From Roseiarcus fermentans (GTDB lineage Bacteria > Pseudomonadota > Alphaproteobacteria > Rhizobiales > Beijerinckiaceae), in NCBI RefSeq assembly GCF_003315135.1, contig NZ_QNRK01000005.1, forward strand, positions 1-64,000: a stretch of 64,000 bases of DNA, in the 5' to 3' direction. This document shows positions 1 through 7,730 of the stretch, one piece after another. Numbering within the stretch: the stretch's first letter is position 1; every line of letters starts with the position of its first letter. The position numbers and the translations under genes were made by a program. The notes under the pieces were generated by a model. The model saw only the letters and a program-made list of their open reading frames with translations, was not told the DNA's origin and did not search any database.

Positions 1-285
1 AAAAACCCCTCTTGTAGTGAAGACCTTTTCGCTCAAGCCATTGCTTTCCTTCACGCCGCTACCCGAAAATTGGCCGAATCCGCGAAGACGGGCTAACGTC
101 ACAATCGCAAGCGTAAGACCGCGCAGGGTCTGGTTCCGCTTTCAAACAGCCGGGCGCTTGCGCCGCAAGCGACACACGTCCAATCCGAACAGCCTAGTCG
201 AAACTTCTGCTTTTCACAACACATTGCTTTCCGGACGCCGCGCTCCCCTTCGGCGCCGCATCCGCGCCGCGCGGGCTCGACGCCG

Positions 286-1428
286 TCATCCGCAACGCCT
301 GTCGTCCCGAGGGGCGGCCCGCTCGACGACGTGGGCGACGACCGGCGACTGGCGGCCGCGAATGGCGACCTCGACGGCCTCGGCGACCCTCACGCCGTCC
401 GGAATCGTGATCCGCCCGACGAGGTCGCCCGACGCCACGAAGCGGGCGTTGACCGACTTGCAATGGTCGCACAGGCGGGAGCCGACGTTCATCGTATCGC
501 CGAACAGCGCCAGTTGCCGCTTTTCGCCGCCGCATTCGCTGACGATCACGGGCCCGACGTGCGCGCCGGCGCGGAACTCCGGAACCAGGCCGAACTCCGC
601 GCGGTAGGCCGGGGCGAGGCGGACGATGGCGTCGTCGATGGCGAAGAAGCTCGCCACGCACCGGGAGTCGAGCGCGCGGTTCCCGGTCACGGGCCAGAGG
701 ATCACCACCTCGTCCCCGACATAGGCGTGCACCTCGCCGCCCGAGTCGCTGATCGCCTCGTCGATGTCGAAGAAGAAGCGCGTGATCAGGTCGTGGACCC
801 GAAGTTCGCCCATCGCCTCGGCGAGCCGGGTCGAATGGGCGAGGTCGAGGAACATCACGATCCGCTGCTCGCGGGACGGGCGCAGGTAGGTTCCCAGGAG
901 CACGCTGGTCAGCATCGGCCGGCCGATCAGCCGCAGCGTCTCGGCGAGCGCGCCGAACACCAGCGACAGGCCGAAGCCGATCGCCACGATGCGCGGCAGA
1001 TTGGTGGTCAGCCAGCGCCGGGTGAGCCAGTCGAGCCGGTACGGCTCGGCATAAAGAAGGGCCTGCAGCGCCAGACCGACGGCGATCAGCGCGACCGTCA
1101 GGGTCAACGCTTTCACGAGCGCCTCCACCGCGAGCGGCAGGCGCCGAAGCCTGGCGCCGAAGCGCGACCGCTCGGCGGAGGCGAAACCGATCTGGACGGA
1201 CCAGACGGTGAAGCCGAGCCCTACGCCGTGCAACCCGCTGCGCAGGAAGTTCCCCAACGTCGCTTCGGCGCTCTGATCAAAAAGGAAGCGATAGCCGACG
1301 CCGATGGCGAAGCCTGCGAGCGAGGCCCAAACGAGAAGGCCGGCGCGGCGAACGGCGCGGCGCGCCAGGGGTCTCGGGCGAGGCCCGGGCGGCGGCGGGA
1401 TGCGGCGGCGGGCGTCCTCGTCGCTCAT
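286..1428 (-). CDS. Membrane-bound class III adenylate/guanylate cyclase
   Basis: Predicted to make cAMP or cGMP at the inner membrane. The 380-aa protein has a basic, proline-rich N-terminus, four likely membrane helices (about 29-50, 62-84, 98-127 and 143-167) and a class III cyclase domain from about 190 to 350. The two metal-binding aspartates are visible as D195 in MFLDLAHST and D239 in YVGDEVV, and the late motif GDTMNVGSRL is present. The N-terminal membrane part is a sensor-like region I cannot name. It is transcribed away from the pilin gene 96 bp upstream on the same strand. Base specificity cannot be read with certainty. The family call is strong; the signal it senses is unknown. 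Confidence 0.88.
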   Translation of the reverse strand: MSDEDARRRIPPPPGPRPRPLARRAVRRAGLLVWASLAGFAIGVGYRFLFDQSAEATLGNFLRSGLHGVGLGFTVWSVQIGFASAERSRFGARLRRLPLAVEALVKALTLTVALIAVGLALQALLYAEPYRLDWLTRRWLTTNLPRIVAIGFGLSLVFGALAETLRLIGRPMLTSVLLGTYLRPSREQRIVMFLDLAHSTRLAEAMGELRVHDLITRFFFDIDEAISDSGGEVHAYVGDEVVILWPVTGNRALDSRCVASFFAIDDAIVRLAPAYRAEFGLVPEFRAGAHVGPVIVSECGGEKRQLALFGDTMNVGSRLCDHCKSVNARFVASGDLVGRITIPDGVRVAEAVEVAIRGRQSPVVAHVVERAAPRDDRRCG

Positions 1429-1499
1429 GCGGATGATCCGGGCGAGTCGGAGGGTGTTTCACACAAGGCCGGCGGGAGCGCATCGCGCGGACCCGGGGT

Positions 1500-1520
1500 C
1501 CGCTCCGCCGGGCGGAGCGG
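1500..1520. terminator. GC-rich hairpin between pilin and cyclase genes
   Basis: A perfect inverted repeat lies here: CGCTCCGC (1501-1508), loop CGG, GCGGAGCG (1512-1519), with one more flanking C-G pair. It sits just after the pilin stop codon on the minus strand. No T-tract follows, so it may be a weak or Rho-assisted terminator or an mRNA 3'-end stabiliser rather than a classical intrinsic terminator. Confidence 0.45.
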
Positions 1521-1524
1521 CGCC

Positions 1525-1689
1525 TCAGCGCAGCGAAGCGGCGAATTCGCCGAGCACGCCGCCGCTCTTCGTTCCGACCGTCTCGGCCGCGGTCACGATG
1601 AAAATGGCGATCAGCGACGCGATCACCGCATACTCAATGACGGTGGCTTCGGAACGGTCATTGAAGAGCTTTCGGAAAGCCTTGATCAT
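1525..1689 (-). CDS. Flp-type (type IVb) pilin subunit
   Basis: A 54-aa Flp/Fap-family prepilin. It has a short basic leader, the hallmark E19-Y20 pair in TVIEYAVIA, one hydrophobic helix (about 17-37) and a short polar tail. Pilins of this family are processed by a TadV/CpaA peptidase and assembled by the Tad secretion system, none of which is in the window. The start was chosen at 1689 because AGGAG lies 8 nt upstream; a start 10 codons further out lacks this. Oddly, the residue before the expected cleavage site is Glu14, where the family normally has Gly. A perfect CtrA box lies about 100 bp upstream, as for pilA in Caulobacter. Confidence 0.85.
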   Translation of the reverse strand: MIKAFRKLFNDRSEATVIEYAVIASLIAIFIVTAAETVGTKSGGVLGEFAASLR

Positions 1690-1785
1690 AGATCTTGCTC
1701 CTGCGCGTGGGATCCGCACGATCTTGTACTTCGAGGTGGCGAAATTGAGACGCGCGACAACTATCTCTGAACGCTTTCCAGTGCG

Positions 1786-1807
1786 TTAATATCCACTTAA
1801 TATCCAC
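1786..1807. promoter_or_regulatory. CtrA box in an 11-bp tandem direct repeat, upstream of pilin
   Basis: TTAA (1786-1789), seven bases, TTAA (1797-1800) is a perfect match to the CtrA full-site consensus. The site is formed by two head-to-tail copies of TTAATATCCAC (1786-1796 and 1797-1807). The end of the repeat also gives ATATCCACA (1800-1808), one base from the DnaA box TTATCCACA. It lies 97 bp upstream of the pilin start, in the gap before the DUF1491 gene. Control of the pilin by CtrA is inferred from the site and from pilA regulation in Caulobacter. Confidence 0.75.
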
Positions 1808-1855
1808 AACCTGGGCGAAAGCGCTGGTCCTCACGAAAGGCGCGATATTGAACCG

Positions 1856-2203
1856 TCAGGAAACGAGGTCGATCCGCGGCTCGCCGTTGCGGTCCTCGAC
1901 CTCGACGATCCAGAGATCGGGATCGAACCGCACCTGGCGCGCGAGGCGCGCCTCGGCCTCGGCGGGGTCGATCCATTCCGCGTCGTGCATTCGCGTGAAG
2001 ACCCGGTCGACGCCGGGCGGCGCCTCGGCCGACAGGGATTGCGGCGCCGGGCCGTAGAGCGCGGCGCGGCCGTCGAGGCGATCGAGCTTGACGACGATCG
2101 CGCCCGCTTCGGCCGCCCCGCGGCGGCGCAGCGCGGCGAACGCGCCGTCTGCATTGCGGCGGCGAAGATAGGCGGCGACCCAGATGTCGGCCCTCAGGCG
2201 CAT
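1856..2203 (-). CDS. DUF1491 family protein
   Basis: A 115-aa protein resembling the DUF1491 family of alphaproteobacteria, whose function is unknown. It begins with the characteristic block MRLRADIWVAAYLRR and has no signal peptide or membrane helix. It carries two predicted mixed alpha/beta segments and an acidic C-terminus ending in RIDLVS. Its start lies 4 nt after the stop of the upstream peptidoglycan-binding protein gene, so the two are very probably co-transcribed and translationally coupled. The family assignment rests on overall resemblance of the N-terminal motif; no catalytic residues are apparent. Confidence 0.75.
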   Translation of the reverse strand: MRLRADIWVAAYLRRRNADGAFAALRRRGAAEAGAIVVKLDRLDGRAALYGPAPQSLSAEAPPGVDRVFTRMHDAEWIDPAEAEARLARQVRFDPDLWIVEVEDRNGEPRIDLVS

Positions 2204-2207
2204 GTCG

Positions 2208-2822
2208 TCAGTGCGCGGCCGCGCGCGCCGCCGCGCTCAATTGCTTGACCAGTCGGGGCGTGATCTCGGTCGAAAGCGGCAGCCCATGCGCACGCTCGAA
2301 TTCGCGCAGCGCCTGGTCGGTCGCAGGCCCTTGAACGCCGTTGGCCTTGAGCGCGTGGCCGAGCTTGGCCAGCGCCGTCTGGGCCTCCTTGACGAGCCTC
2401 GAATTGTCGGCCGGCGGCTCGCCCCGGAGAAGGTCTCCGATCGCGTCCGGCGCGCGCGCGGCCGGCGCCGCGGACCGCGCGGCCGGCGGGGGAGACGGCG
2501 GCGCCGCCGCGGGCGGCTCGCGCGCGGCGGGGGCGGACGGGGGAGGCGGCGGCGGCGAAGCGACCGGGACGGGCGCTGCGACCCTTTGCGGAGGAGGAGG
2601 CGCGAACAACGGCGCAGGATGGCGCTCGCGCTGAAGAACGAGCGCGTTCACCCCGATGCCGACGAGGAGCGCCGACAGGATCGCCCCGACGACGAAGCGA
2701 GGCGAGAGAGCCGCCGCGAGGTCCACCGTCCGCCTGAGCAGGCCCGGTCCGCGCGGCGCGGATTTCTTTCCCGGCCGCGACAGGACGGCATCGTTGCGAA
2801 TACGGGCAAGCGCTTCGGTCAT
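2208..2822 (-). CDS. Membrane-anchored peptidoglycan-binding domain protein
   Basis: A 204-aa protein with a basic cytoplasmic N-terminus, one membrane helix (about 38-60, FVVGAILSALLVGIGVNALVL), a long proline/alanine-rich linker and a C-terminal peptidoglycan-binding_1-like repeat. The repeat is recognisable from AQTALAKLGH, NGVQGPATDQALREFERAHGL. It probably sits in the inner membrane with its domain in the periplasm. The start at 2822 is favoured over an upstream in-frame start at 3053 because GGGGAG precedes it by 7 nt and the extra N-terminal 77 residues look non-coding. It is coupled to the DUF1491 gene downstream. The exact role is unknown. Confidence 0.78.
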   Translation of the reverse strand: MTEALARIRNDAVLSRPGKKSAPRGPGLLRRTVDLAAALSPRFVVGAILSALLVGIGVNALVLQRERHPAPLFAPPPPQRVAAPVPVASPPPPPPSAPAAREPPAAAPPSPPPAARSAAPAARAPDAIGDLLRGEPPADNSRLVKEAQTALAKLGHALKANGVQGPATDQALREFERAHGLPLSTEITPRLVKQLSAAARAAAH

Positions 2823-2935
2823 CGGTCGTCTCCCCGATCTCCAGCTTCGAGAGGACGCGCGCCCGGTCGCGCGCCGTCCAGGAACGGCGCGATCTGGTCC
2901 GCATGGTCCTTGCGAACAGGGATCGCACGCCGATC

Positions 2936-2950
2936 TTAACCCAACGCTAA
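2936..2950. promoter_or_regulatory. Degenerate CtrA-like site
   Basis: TTAA, seven bases, CTAA: one mismatch from the CtrA full site. It lies 114 bp upstream of the peptidoglycan-binding protein start, in the 301-bp divergent gap 2823-3123. The gap also contains isolated TTAA half-sites near 2996 and 3028 but no other feature I can support. Weak evidence taken alone; it gains some weight from the three perfect sites elsewhere in the window. Confidence 0.3.
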
Positions 2951-3123
2951 GGTTGAGACATCGTCGCCGAACTGAGACGGTGTTCCGCGGCATGGTTAAC
3001 AATCCGTGCCGACAGCCGGCGCGCCTGGTTAAGGAAATCTTGTCGAAGCGCATACAATTCGATCAGACCTTGCGACGATTCCTTCGAGCCTCTCGGCTAC
3101 GCTGCCGGCGCTTGGAGGCGTCG

Positions 3124-3417
3124 GTGGGCTTCGTCGTACGAACGATTTTCTGGCTGGGCCTGGTGTACAGCCAGATGCCGCTCGACTTCGGCTCGCTCGT
3201 TTCCGATGGATCAGCGGGCCTCATGGGCGCCAATCCGCTGGCGGATTGCGTCCGCGGCGCGACCGACGCCTGTCGCCATCGGATCGCGGACCTGCACAAA
3301 GCCCTCGACGCCGCCGTCGCGCTCGGGCTGATCGACCCCGGCGCCGCGGCGGTCGGCCCGGCCGTCGCGAGCGACGCCCGGCCTTCGCGCAGGCTCGAGC
3401 CGGGCCGCTCCAACTGA
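3124..3417 (+). CDS. Small membrane protein, DUF5330-like
   Basis: A 97-aa protein beginning at a GTG with GGAGG 5 nt upstream. It starts with a hydrophobic segment (VGFVVRTIFWLGLVYSQMPL) that could be a signal anchor, followed by a region with two cysteines (DCVRGATDACRHRI) and a proline/arginine-rich tail. The pattern and the position directly before a sufE gene resemble the small DUF5330 proteins found before sufE in other Rhizobiales; that match is from memory and tentative. An in-frame ATG at 2992 would add 44 residues but has no good ribosome binding site. Function unknown. Confidence 0.6.
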   Translation: MGFVVRTIFWLGLVYSQMPLDFGSLVSDGSAGLMGANPLADCVRGATDACRHRIADLHKALDAAVALGLIDPGAAAVGPAVASDARPSRRLEPGRSN

Positions 3418-3484
3418 TGAGCGCTGGCCACGGCCGGCGGCCGGTCGCTATACTGCGCCGCAATCCGAGTTTCGCGAGGCGCCG

Positions 3485-3904
3485 GTGACTGCATTCGACA
3501 CGATCCAGGAGGATTTTTCTTCGCTCGACGAGTGGGAGGATCGCTATCGCTATGTGATCGAGCTCGGTCACGGGCTCGAGCCGTTGAGCGCGGAGGCGCA
3601 TAACGACGTCAACAAGGTGCGCGGCTGCGTGAGCCAGGTCTGGCTGGAGAAGGCGCTTCGCGCCAACGAGGCCGGCGAGACCATCCTGCACTATCGCGGC
3701 GACAGCGACTCGCATCTGGTGCGCGGCCTCGTCGCCATCGCGATCGCGCTCTATTCCGACCAGACGCCGGCCCACATTCTGGCGACCGACGCCATGGCGA
3801 CCTTCCGCTCGCTCGGCCTCGAACAGCACCTCACGCCGCAGCGGTCCAACGGCGTCCGCTCCATGATCGAGCGCATCCGCAAGGACGCCGCCGAGGCGGC
3901 CTGA
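3485..3904 (+). CDS. sufE: SufE family Fe-S cluster assembly protein
   Basis: SufE-type proteins accept persulfide sulfur from the cysteine desulfurase SufS and pass it to the SufBCD scaffold. This 139-aa protein has the usual length and the family's N-terminal block (EEWEDRYRYVIELG-like, residues 15-28). The sulfur-accepting cysteine is C48 in the motif VRGCVSQVW. The start codon is GTG. No suf operon is present in the window, so this is a stand-alone copy, as is common in alphaproteobacteria. It converges on the cytochrome operon, with only 5 bp between stop codons. Confidence 0.9.
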   Translation: MTAFDTIQEDFSSLDEWEDRYRYVIELGHGLEPLSAEAHNDVNKVRGCVSQVWLEKALRANEAGETILHYRGDSDSHLVRGLVAIAIALYSDQTPAHILATDAMATFRSLGLEQHLTPQRSNGVRSMIERIRKDAAEAA

Positions 3905-3909
3905 GGGTC

Positions 3910-4818
3910 TCAGGGCGCGGCCGGCCGGACCGTCTTGAGAAAGTGGGTGATCGCGTTCAGGTCGCCCTGCGGAACCTGCCCGAGATTGCGCACCACGGCC
4001 GCCATCGGACCGCCGAGCGAATCGCCGGACGGCGTGAAGCCGGTCGAGAGGGCGTAGGCGATGTCGCTGTCCGACCAGTCGCCGAGCCCGGCGGCGGTGA
4101 TGTCGGGCGCCTTCCCCTTGCCGTCGGGAAGCGGCGCGCCCGTCAGGCGGCGCGACTCGACCGGACCGCCGAGAAAGGTTCGCGGCGTGTGGCACTCGCC
4201 GCAATGGCCCGGACCCTCGACGAGATAGCGCCCGCGATCCTGCGGATCGGCCGGCGCCGCCGCGACCGGGCGGACCGCCGGCATGTACAGCAGTTTCCAG
4301 AACCCCAGCGCCCTGCGGATGGAAAACGGAAAGCCGAGCCGATCGGCCGGCGCGCGTCCGGAAACCGGCGGCGCGGTCTTCAGGAAGGCGAACAGGTTGC
4401 GGACGTCGTCGACCGACATCCGCGCGTAGGAGGGATAGGGAAACGCCGGATAGAGGTGCCCGCCGTCGCGGGAGACGCCGGCCATCAGCGCATTGGCGAA
4501 GTCGACCGCCGACCAGGCGCCGATCCCGTCGGCGCGGTCGGGAGAAATGTTCGGCGGGAAGAACGAGCCGAACGGCGTCTTCAGCTCCCGCCCGCCGCCC
4601 AGGCGCAGCGGGTCGGTCTGGCCCGGCGACATGTGGCACGAATCGCATCCGGCGAGAAAGAACACGATCTTTCCCGCGCCGGGGTCGCCCGGCGCCGAGA
4701 CGGCGCGCGCCGTCTCGGGGTCGATTGGACGCGGCGCGGAGAGAACCCATGCAGCCGCCGCCACCCCCGCGACGAGGATGGCGATCCCGACCGCGAGCGC
4801 GGTGCGCGACGTCGTCAT
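3910..4818 (-). CDS. Diheme c-type cytochrome
   Basis: A 302-aa protein with an N-terminal signal/anchor (about 7-27) and two c-type heme sites: C58-D-S-C61-H62 and C206-G-E-C209-H210. Each lies in a separate cytochrome c domain, and likely axial methionines occur downstream. The arrangement resembles the diheme cytochrome subunits that take electrons from periplasmic or membrane dehydrogenases. It is last in a three-gene operon with a cytochrome c' (15 bp upstream) and a molybdenum hydroxylase large subunit, so it is the natural electron acceptor of that system. Periplasmic, probably membrane-anchored. The partner assignment is inferred from position. Confidence 0.88.
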   Translation of the reverse strand: MTTSRTALAVGIAILVAGVAAAAWVLSAPRPIDPETARAVSAPGDPGAGKIVFFLAGCDSCHMSPGQTDPLRLGGGRELKTPFGSFFPPNISPDRADGIGAWSAVDFANALMAGVSRDGGHLYPAFPYPSYARMSVDDVRNLFAFLKTAPPVSGRAPADRLGFPFSIRRALGFWKLLYMPAVRPVAAAPADPQDRGRYLVEGPGHCGECHTPRTFLGGPVESRRLTGAPLPDGKGKAPDITAAGLGDWSDSDIAYALSTGFTPSGDSLGGPMAAVVRNLGQVPQGDLNAITHFLKTVRPAAP

Positions 4819-4833
4819 CGGCGCCGCCGCCGG

Positions 4834-5280
4834 TCAGCTCTCCTTGGCGCGATAGGTCTCGTGACAGCCCTGGCAGTTCTTCAGGACCCCCATGATATTG
4901 GCCTTGAAGGTCGCCGCGTCGACGATCGCGCCGGACGCCGCCGCTGAATCGGCGCCGAGCTTCTTGAAGCGCGCGTCGAAGTCGGCCGTGTCGGTCCAGA
5001 CCGCCGCGAGGGCGTGGGTGTCGCCGGCCTGGCTGTCGGACGGGAACAGACCGGGCATCTTCGCGGCGGCGTTCTCGTAGGTCGCCAGCGCCTTCTGCAC
5101 GGTCGCGAGATCGAACGGCGCGCCCTTCAGCATCGCGATGACCGGCTTCGTCGCCTCGCCGTTGTCCTTCATCAGCGCGCGCCGCTCCTTGATCGCCTCC
5201 GCGCCCGACATCGCCAACGCGGCCCCGACCCCCACCGCCAGGGCTGCGAACGCGACCGACCCTCTGCCCAGCATTTTCAT
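4834..5280 (-). CDS. Cytochrome c' / c556 family protein
   Basis: A 148-aa periplasmic protein with a cleavable signal peptide (about 1-24, ending near AMSGAEA) and a single heme site at its extreme C-terminus (C136-Q-G-C139-H140). This is the defining layout of four-helix-bundle cytochromes c'. Those proteins bind NO or CO, or act as electron carriers in the c556 type. GGGAGGAAG precedes the ATG. It lies 32 bp downstream of the molybdenum hydroxylase gene and 15 bp before the diheme cytochrome gene, so the three are almost certainly one transcript. Whether it binds gas or only carries electrons cannot be told here. Confidence 0.87.
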   Translation of the reverse strand: MKMLGRGSVAFAALAVGVGAALAMSGAEAIKERRALMKDNGEATKPVIAMLKGAPFDLATVQKALATYENAAAKMPGLFPSDSQAGDTHALAAVWTDTADFDARFKKLGADSAAASGAIVDAATFKANIMGVLKNCQGCHETYRAKES

Positions 5281-5312
5281 CGCTTCCTCCCGTCCTCGTC
5301 AGCCGTTTTGCG

Positions 5313-7631
5313 TCAGGCGGGACGCTTCGACGCCTCCGCCTTGCGAATCGCGCGAAATATCGCCTGCGGCGTCGCCGGCATGTCGATGTCCGCAACGCCG
5401 TAGGCGCGCCACAGCGCGTCGACGACGGCGTTGACGACCGCCGGGGCCGCCCCGATCGTGCCCGCTTCGCCCGCTCCCTTCAACCCCATCGGATTGGTGG
5501 TCGAGGGCACGTTGCGCGTCTCGAAGGCGATGGCGGGAAAATTATCGGCCCTCGGCATGCAATAGTCCATGAAGCTCGCGGTCAGGAGCTGGCCGTCGTC
5601 ATCGTAGACGGCGCCTTCCATCAGCGCCTGGCCGACGGCCTGGGCGACGCCGCCGTGCACCTGTCCTTCGAGCAGCAGGGGATTGAGGGTCGCGCCGAAG
5701 TCGTCGACGATCGTGAACCGGTCGAGCCGCGCGACGCCGGTGTCGGGGTCGATCTCGACCTCGCAGATGTGCGTCCCGTTGGGATAGGTCGCCATGTCCG
5801 GGGTATAGGCGCCGAGGCCCTCGAGCCTGTCGGGCGTCGCGGCCGGCAGCGCGGCGATCTCGGCGAACGACAGCGATCGGTCGGTGCCGACGATGCGGAA
5901 CGCGCCGTCGACGATCTCGAGATCGGAGGCGGCTGCTTCCAGCGCGTCCGCCGCGAGGTCGGCGAGCGAGTCGGCGAGCGTCTTCGCGGCCCGGCCGGCG
6001 GTCACGGCGCCGATCGGAATCGAGCGTGAGCCGCCGGTGCCGCCGCCGCTCTTCACCCGGTCCGAATCGCCCTGCACGACCCGGATGCGTTCGAGAGGGA
6101 TATCGAACCGTTCGGAGACGACCTGGGCATAGGCGGTCTCGTGCCCCTGCCCCGTCGACTGGGTGCCGATCAGCAGGGTGAAGGTCCCGTCCTTGCCGAG
6201 CGTGAGCGAGGTGTCGGACTCGCCCGCGCCCATCGCCGTGCACTCGACGTAGCTCGCAAGGCCCAGGCCCCGCAGCCGTCCGCGGGCCTTCGACTCGGCG
6301 GCGCGAGCGGCGAAGCCGGCGACGTCGGCCTTGTCCGCGCAGCGGGTCAGCGCGCCGGCGAAATCGCCGACGTCGTAGGTGCGCTTCGTCTGCGTCAGGT
6401 AGGGCATGGCGGCGGACGGAACGAAGTTCCTCAGGCGGATTTCCTCCTGCGACAGTCCGGTCTCGCGGGCGCAGCGGTCGACCAGCCGCTCGAGCAGGTA
6501 GGCCGCCTCCGGCCGACCCGCGCCGCGGTAGGCGTCGACCGGAACCGTATGGGTGTAGACGCCGCGCACCCGCGCCGCCAGCGCGTCGATGGCGTAGGGG
6601 CCGGTGGCCATCGTCACCCCGAGCCAGGGAACGAAGGGGGCGAACTGGGACAGATAGGCGCCGAGATTGGCGACGACGTCGACGCGCAGGGCGAGAAACC
6701 GGCCGTCCGCGTCGAGCGCCATCTCCGCCGTCGCGACATTGTCGCGTCCGTGCGTGTCGCCGACGAAGTGCTCGGAGCGGTCGGCCTGCCAGCGGACGGG
6801 ACGGCCGAGCCTCTGCGCCGCGACGAGCAGGAGCGGGTATTCGCGATAGAGAAAGATCCGCGTGCCGAAGCCGCCGCCCACGTCGCCGGTGGTCACGCGC
6901 AGCTGATCGGGCGCGATCTTCAGCACCTGGGCCACGGCGTCGCGGAGCCCGTGCACGCCCTGGCTGCCGACGTGCAGGGTCAGCTTGCCGGTGTCGGGAT
7001 TGTACGCCGCCACCGCCCCGCGCGGCTCCATGTAGTTGGCGACGACGCGCGGGTTGACGATGGTGATCGCGACTGTGCGCGCCGCCGCGGCGAACGCTTC
7101 GTCGGTCTTCGCCGCGTCGCCGAGGCGGGCGTCGAACGCCACGTTGCCGGGCGCGCCGGCAAACACCCGAACCGCCTCGGGGCGCAGCGCGTCCACCGCC
7201 GCGGCGACCGCCGGAAGCGGCTCCCAGTCGATCGCGAGCCCTTCCGCGCCGTCGCGCGCGGCGAACTCCGAGCGGGCGACCACCATGGCGACGATGTCGC
7301 CGACGTGGTGGGCTTCGTCCCTCGCCATCGCCGGATACGGCTTCGACGGCGTCTTCGATCCGTCCGCGTTGGCGACCAACCCGAAACAGGGCAGGTCGGC
7401 GAGATCGGCGAAGTCCGAGGCGAGGTAGACCGCCTCGACGCCGTCGACCGCCGCGGCCCGGTCCCGGCCATGCGCGAAAAAGCGCGCATGCGCGTGGGGA
7501 CTGCGGACGAAGACCGCGTGCAGCGCGCCGTCGGGCGCGAGGTCCGACGTGTAGCGGCCTTCTCCGCGGACGAGCCGATCGTCCTCGACCCTGCGAACGG
7601 GCTGGCCAACTCCGAATTTCATCACAGTCAT
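5313..7631 (-). CDS. Xanthine dehydrogenase-family molybdopterin-binding large subunit (form II CoxL-like)
   Basis: A 772-aa molybdenum hydroxylase large subunit. Visible marks are an aldehyde oxidase/xanthine dehydrogenase a/b hammerhead domain near the N-terminus, MEPRGAVA (201-208), GGGFGTR (252-258), AYRGAGR (367-373) and the catalytic glutamate E722 in KGAGEAG. AYRGAGR is the form II signature; true CO dehydrogenases carry AYXCSFR, so the substrate is probably an aldehyde or N-heterocycle, not CO. There is no Tat signal. The start at 7631 was chosen because AGGAGG lies 8 nt upstream; a TTG 21 codons earlier also exists. The usual FAD and 2Fe-2S subunit genes are absent nearby, which is odd. 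Two cytochrome c genes follow. Confidence 0.88.
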   Translation of the reverse strand: MTVMKFGVGQPVRRVEDDRLVRGEGRYTSDLAPDGALHAVFVRSPHAHARFFAHGRDRAAAVDGVEAVYLASDFADLADLPCFGLVANADGSKTPSKPYPAMARDEAHHVGDIVAMVVARSEFAARDGAEGLAIDWEPLPAVAAAVDALRPEAVRVFAGAPGNVAFDARLGDAAKTDEAFAAAARTVAITIVNPRVVANYMEPRGAVAAYNPDTGKLTLHVGSQGVHGLRDAVAQVLKIAPDQLRVTTGDVGGGFGTRIFLYREYPLLLVAAQRLGRPVRWQADRSEHFVGDTHGRDNVATAEMALDADGRFLALRVDVVANLGAYLSQFAPFVPWLGVTMATGPYAIDALAARVRGVYTHTVPVDAYRGAGRPEAAYLLERLVDRCARETGLSQEEIRLRNFVPSAAMPYLTQTKRTYDVGDFAGALTRCADKADVAGFAARAAESKARGRLRGLGLASYVECTAMGAGESDTSLTLGKDGTFTLLIGTQSTGQGHETAYAQVVSERFDIPLERIRVVQGDSDRVKSGGGTGGSRSIPIGAVTAGRAAKTLADSLADLAADALEAAASDLEIVDGAFRIVGTDRSLSFAEIAALPAATPDRLEGLGAYTPDMATYPNGTHICEVEIDPDTGVARLDRFTIVDDFGATLNPLLLEGQVHGGVAQAVGQALMEGAVYDDDGQLLTASFMDYCMPRADNFPAIAFETRNVPSTTNPMGLKGAGEAGTIGAAPAVVNAVVDALWRAYGVADIDMPATPQAIFRAIRKAEASKRPA

Positions 7632-7730
7632 GAGGTCATCCTCCTCGTCAGCCGGGCCGATGGCCAATGGTTCGTTAATCCCGCGGGCGGACAATCAAAC
7701 ACGTTATCGTGAACCGCGGGCGATGCCGAA

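Noticed and set aside
1-285. A gene in the first 285 bases
   Set aside because: No frame there has convincing coding character or ribosome binding site; the stretch between the window edge and the cyclase stop appears non-coding.
1454-1464. GTGTTTCACAC near the cyclase start, resembling half of parS
   Set aside because: Lacks the central CACGTG and second arm; too short to call.
331-1770. Long open frame on the plus strand opposite the cyclase and pilin genes
   Set aside because: High GC keeps antisense frames open. The product is a low-complexity Arg/Gly/Asp string with no domain, while the minus strand gives clear families.
5313-7631. Aerobic carbon monoxide dehydrogenase (true CoxL)
   Set aside because: The active-site loop is AYRGAGR, not the AYXCSFR of form I enzymes, and coxM/coxS are absent.
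6141-7712. Plus-strand open frame of over 500 codons opposite the molybdenum hydroxylase gene
   Set aside because: It mirrors a strongly conserved minus-strand protein and has only Arg/Ala/Gly-rich sequence; a composition shadow.
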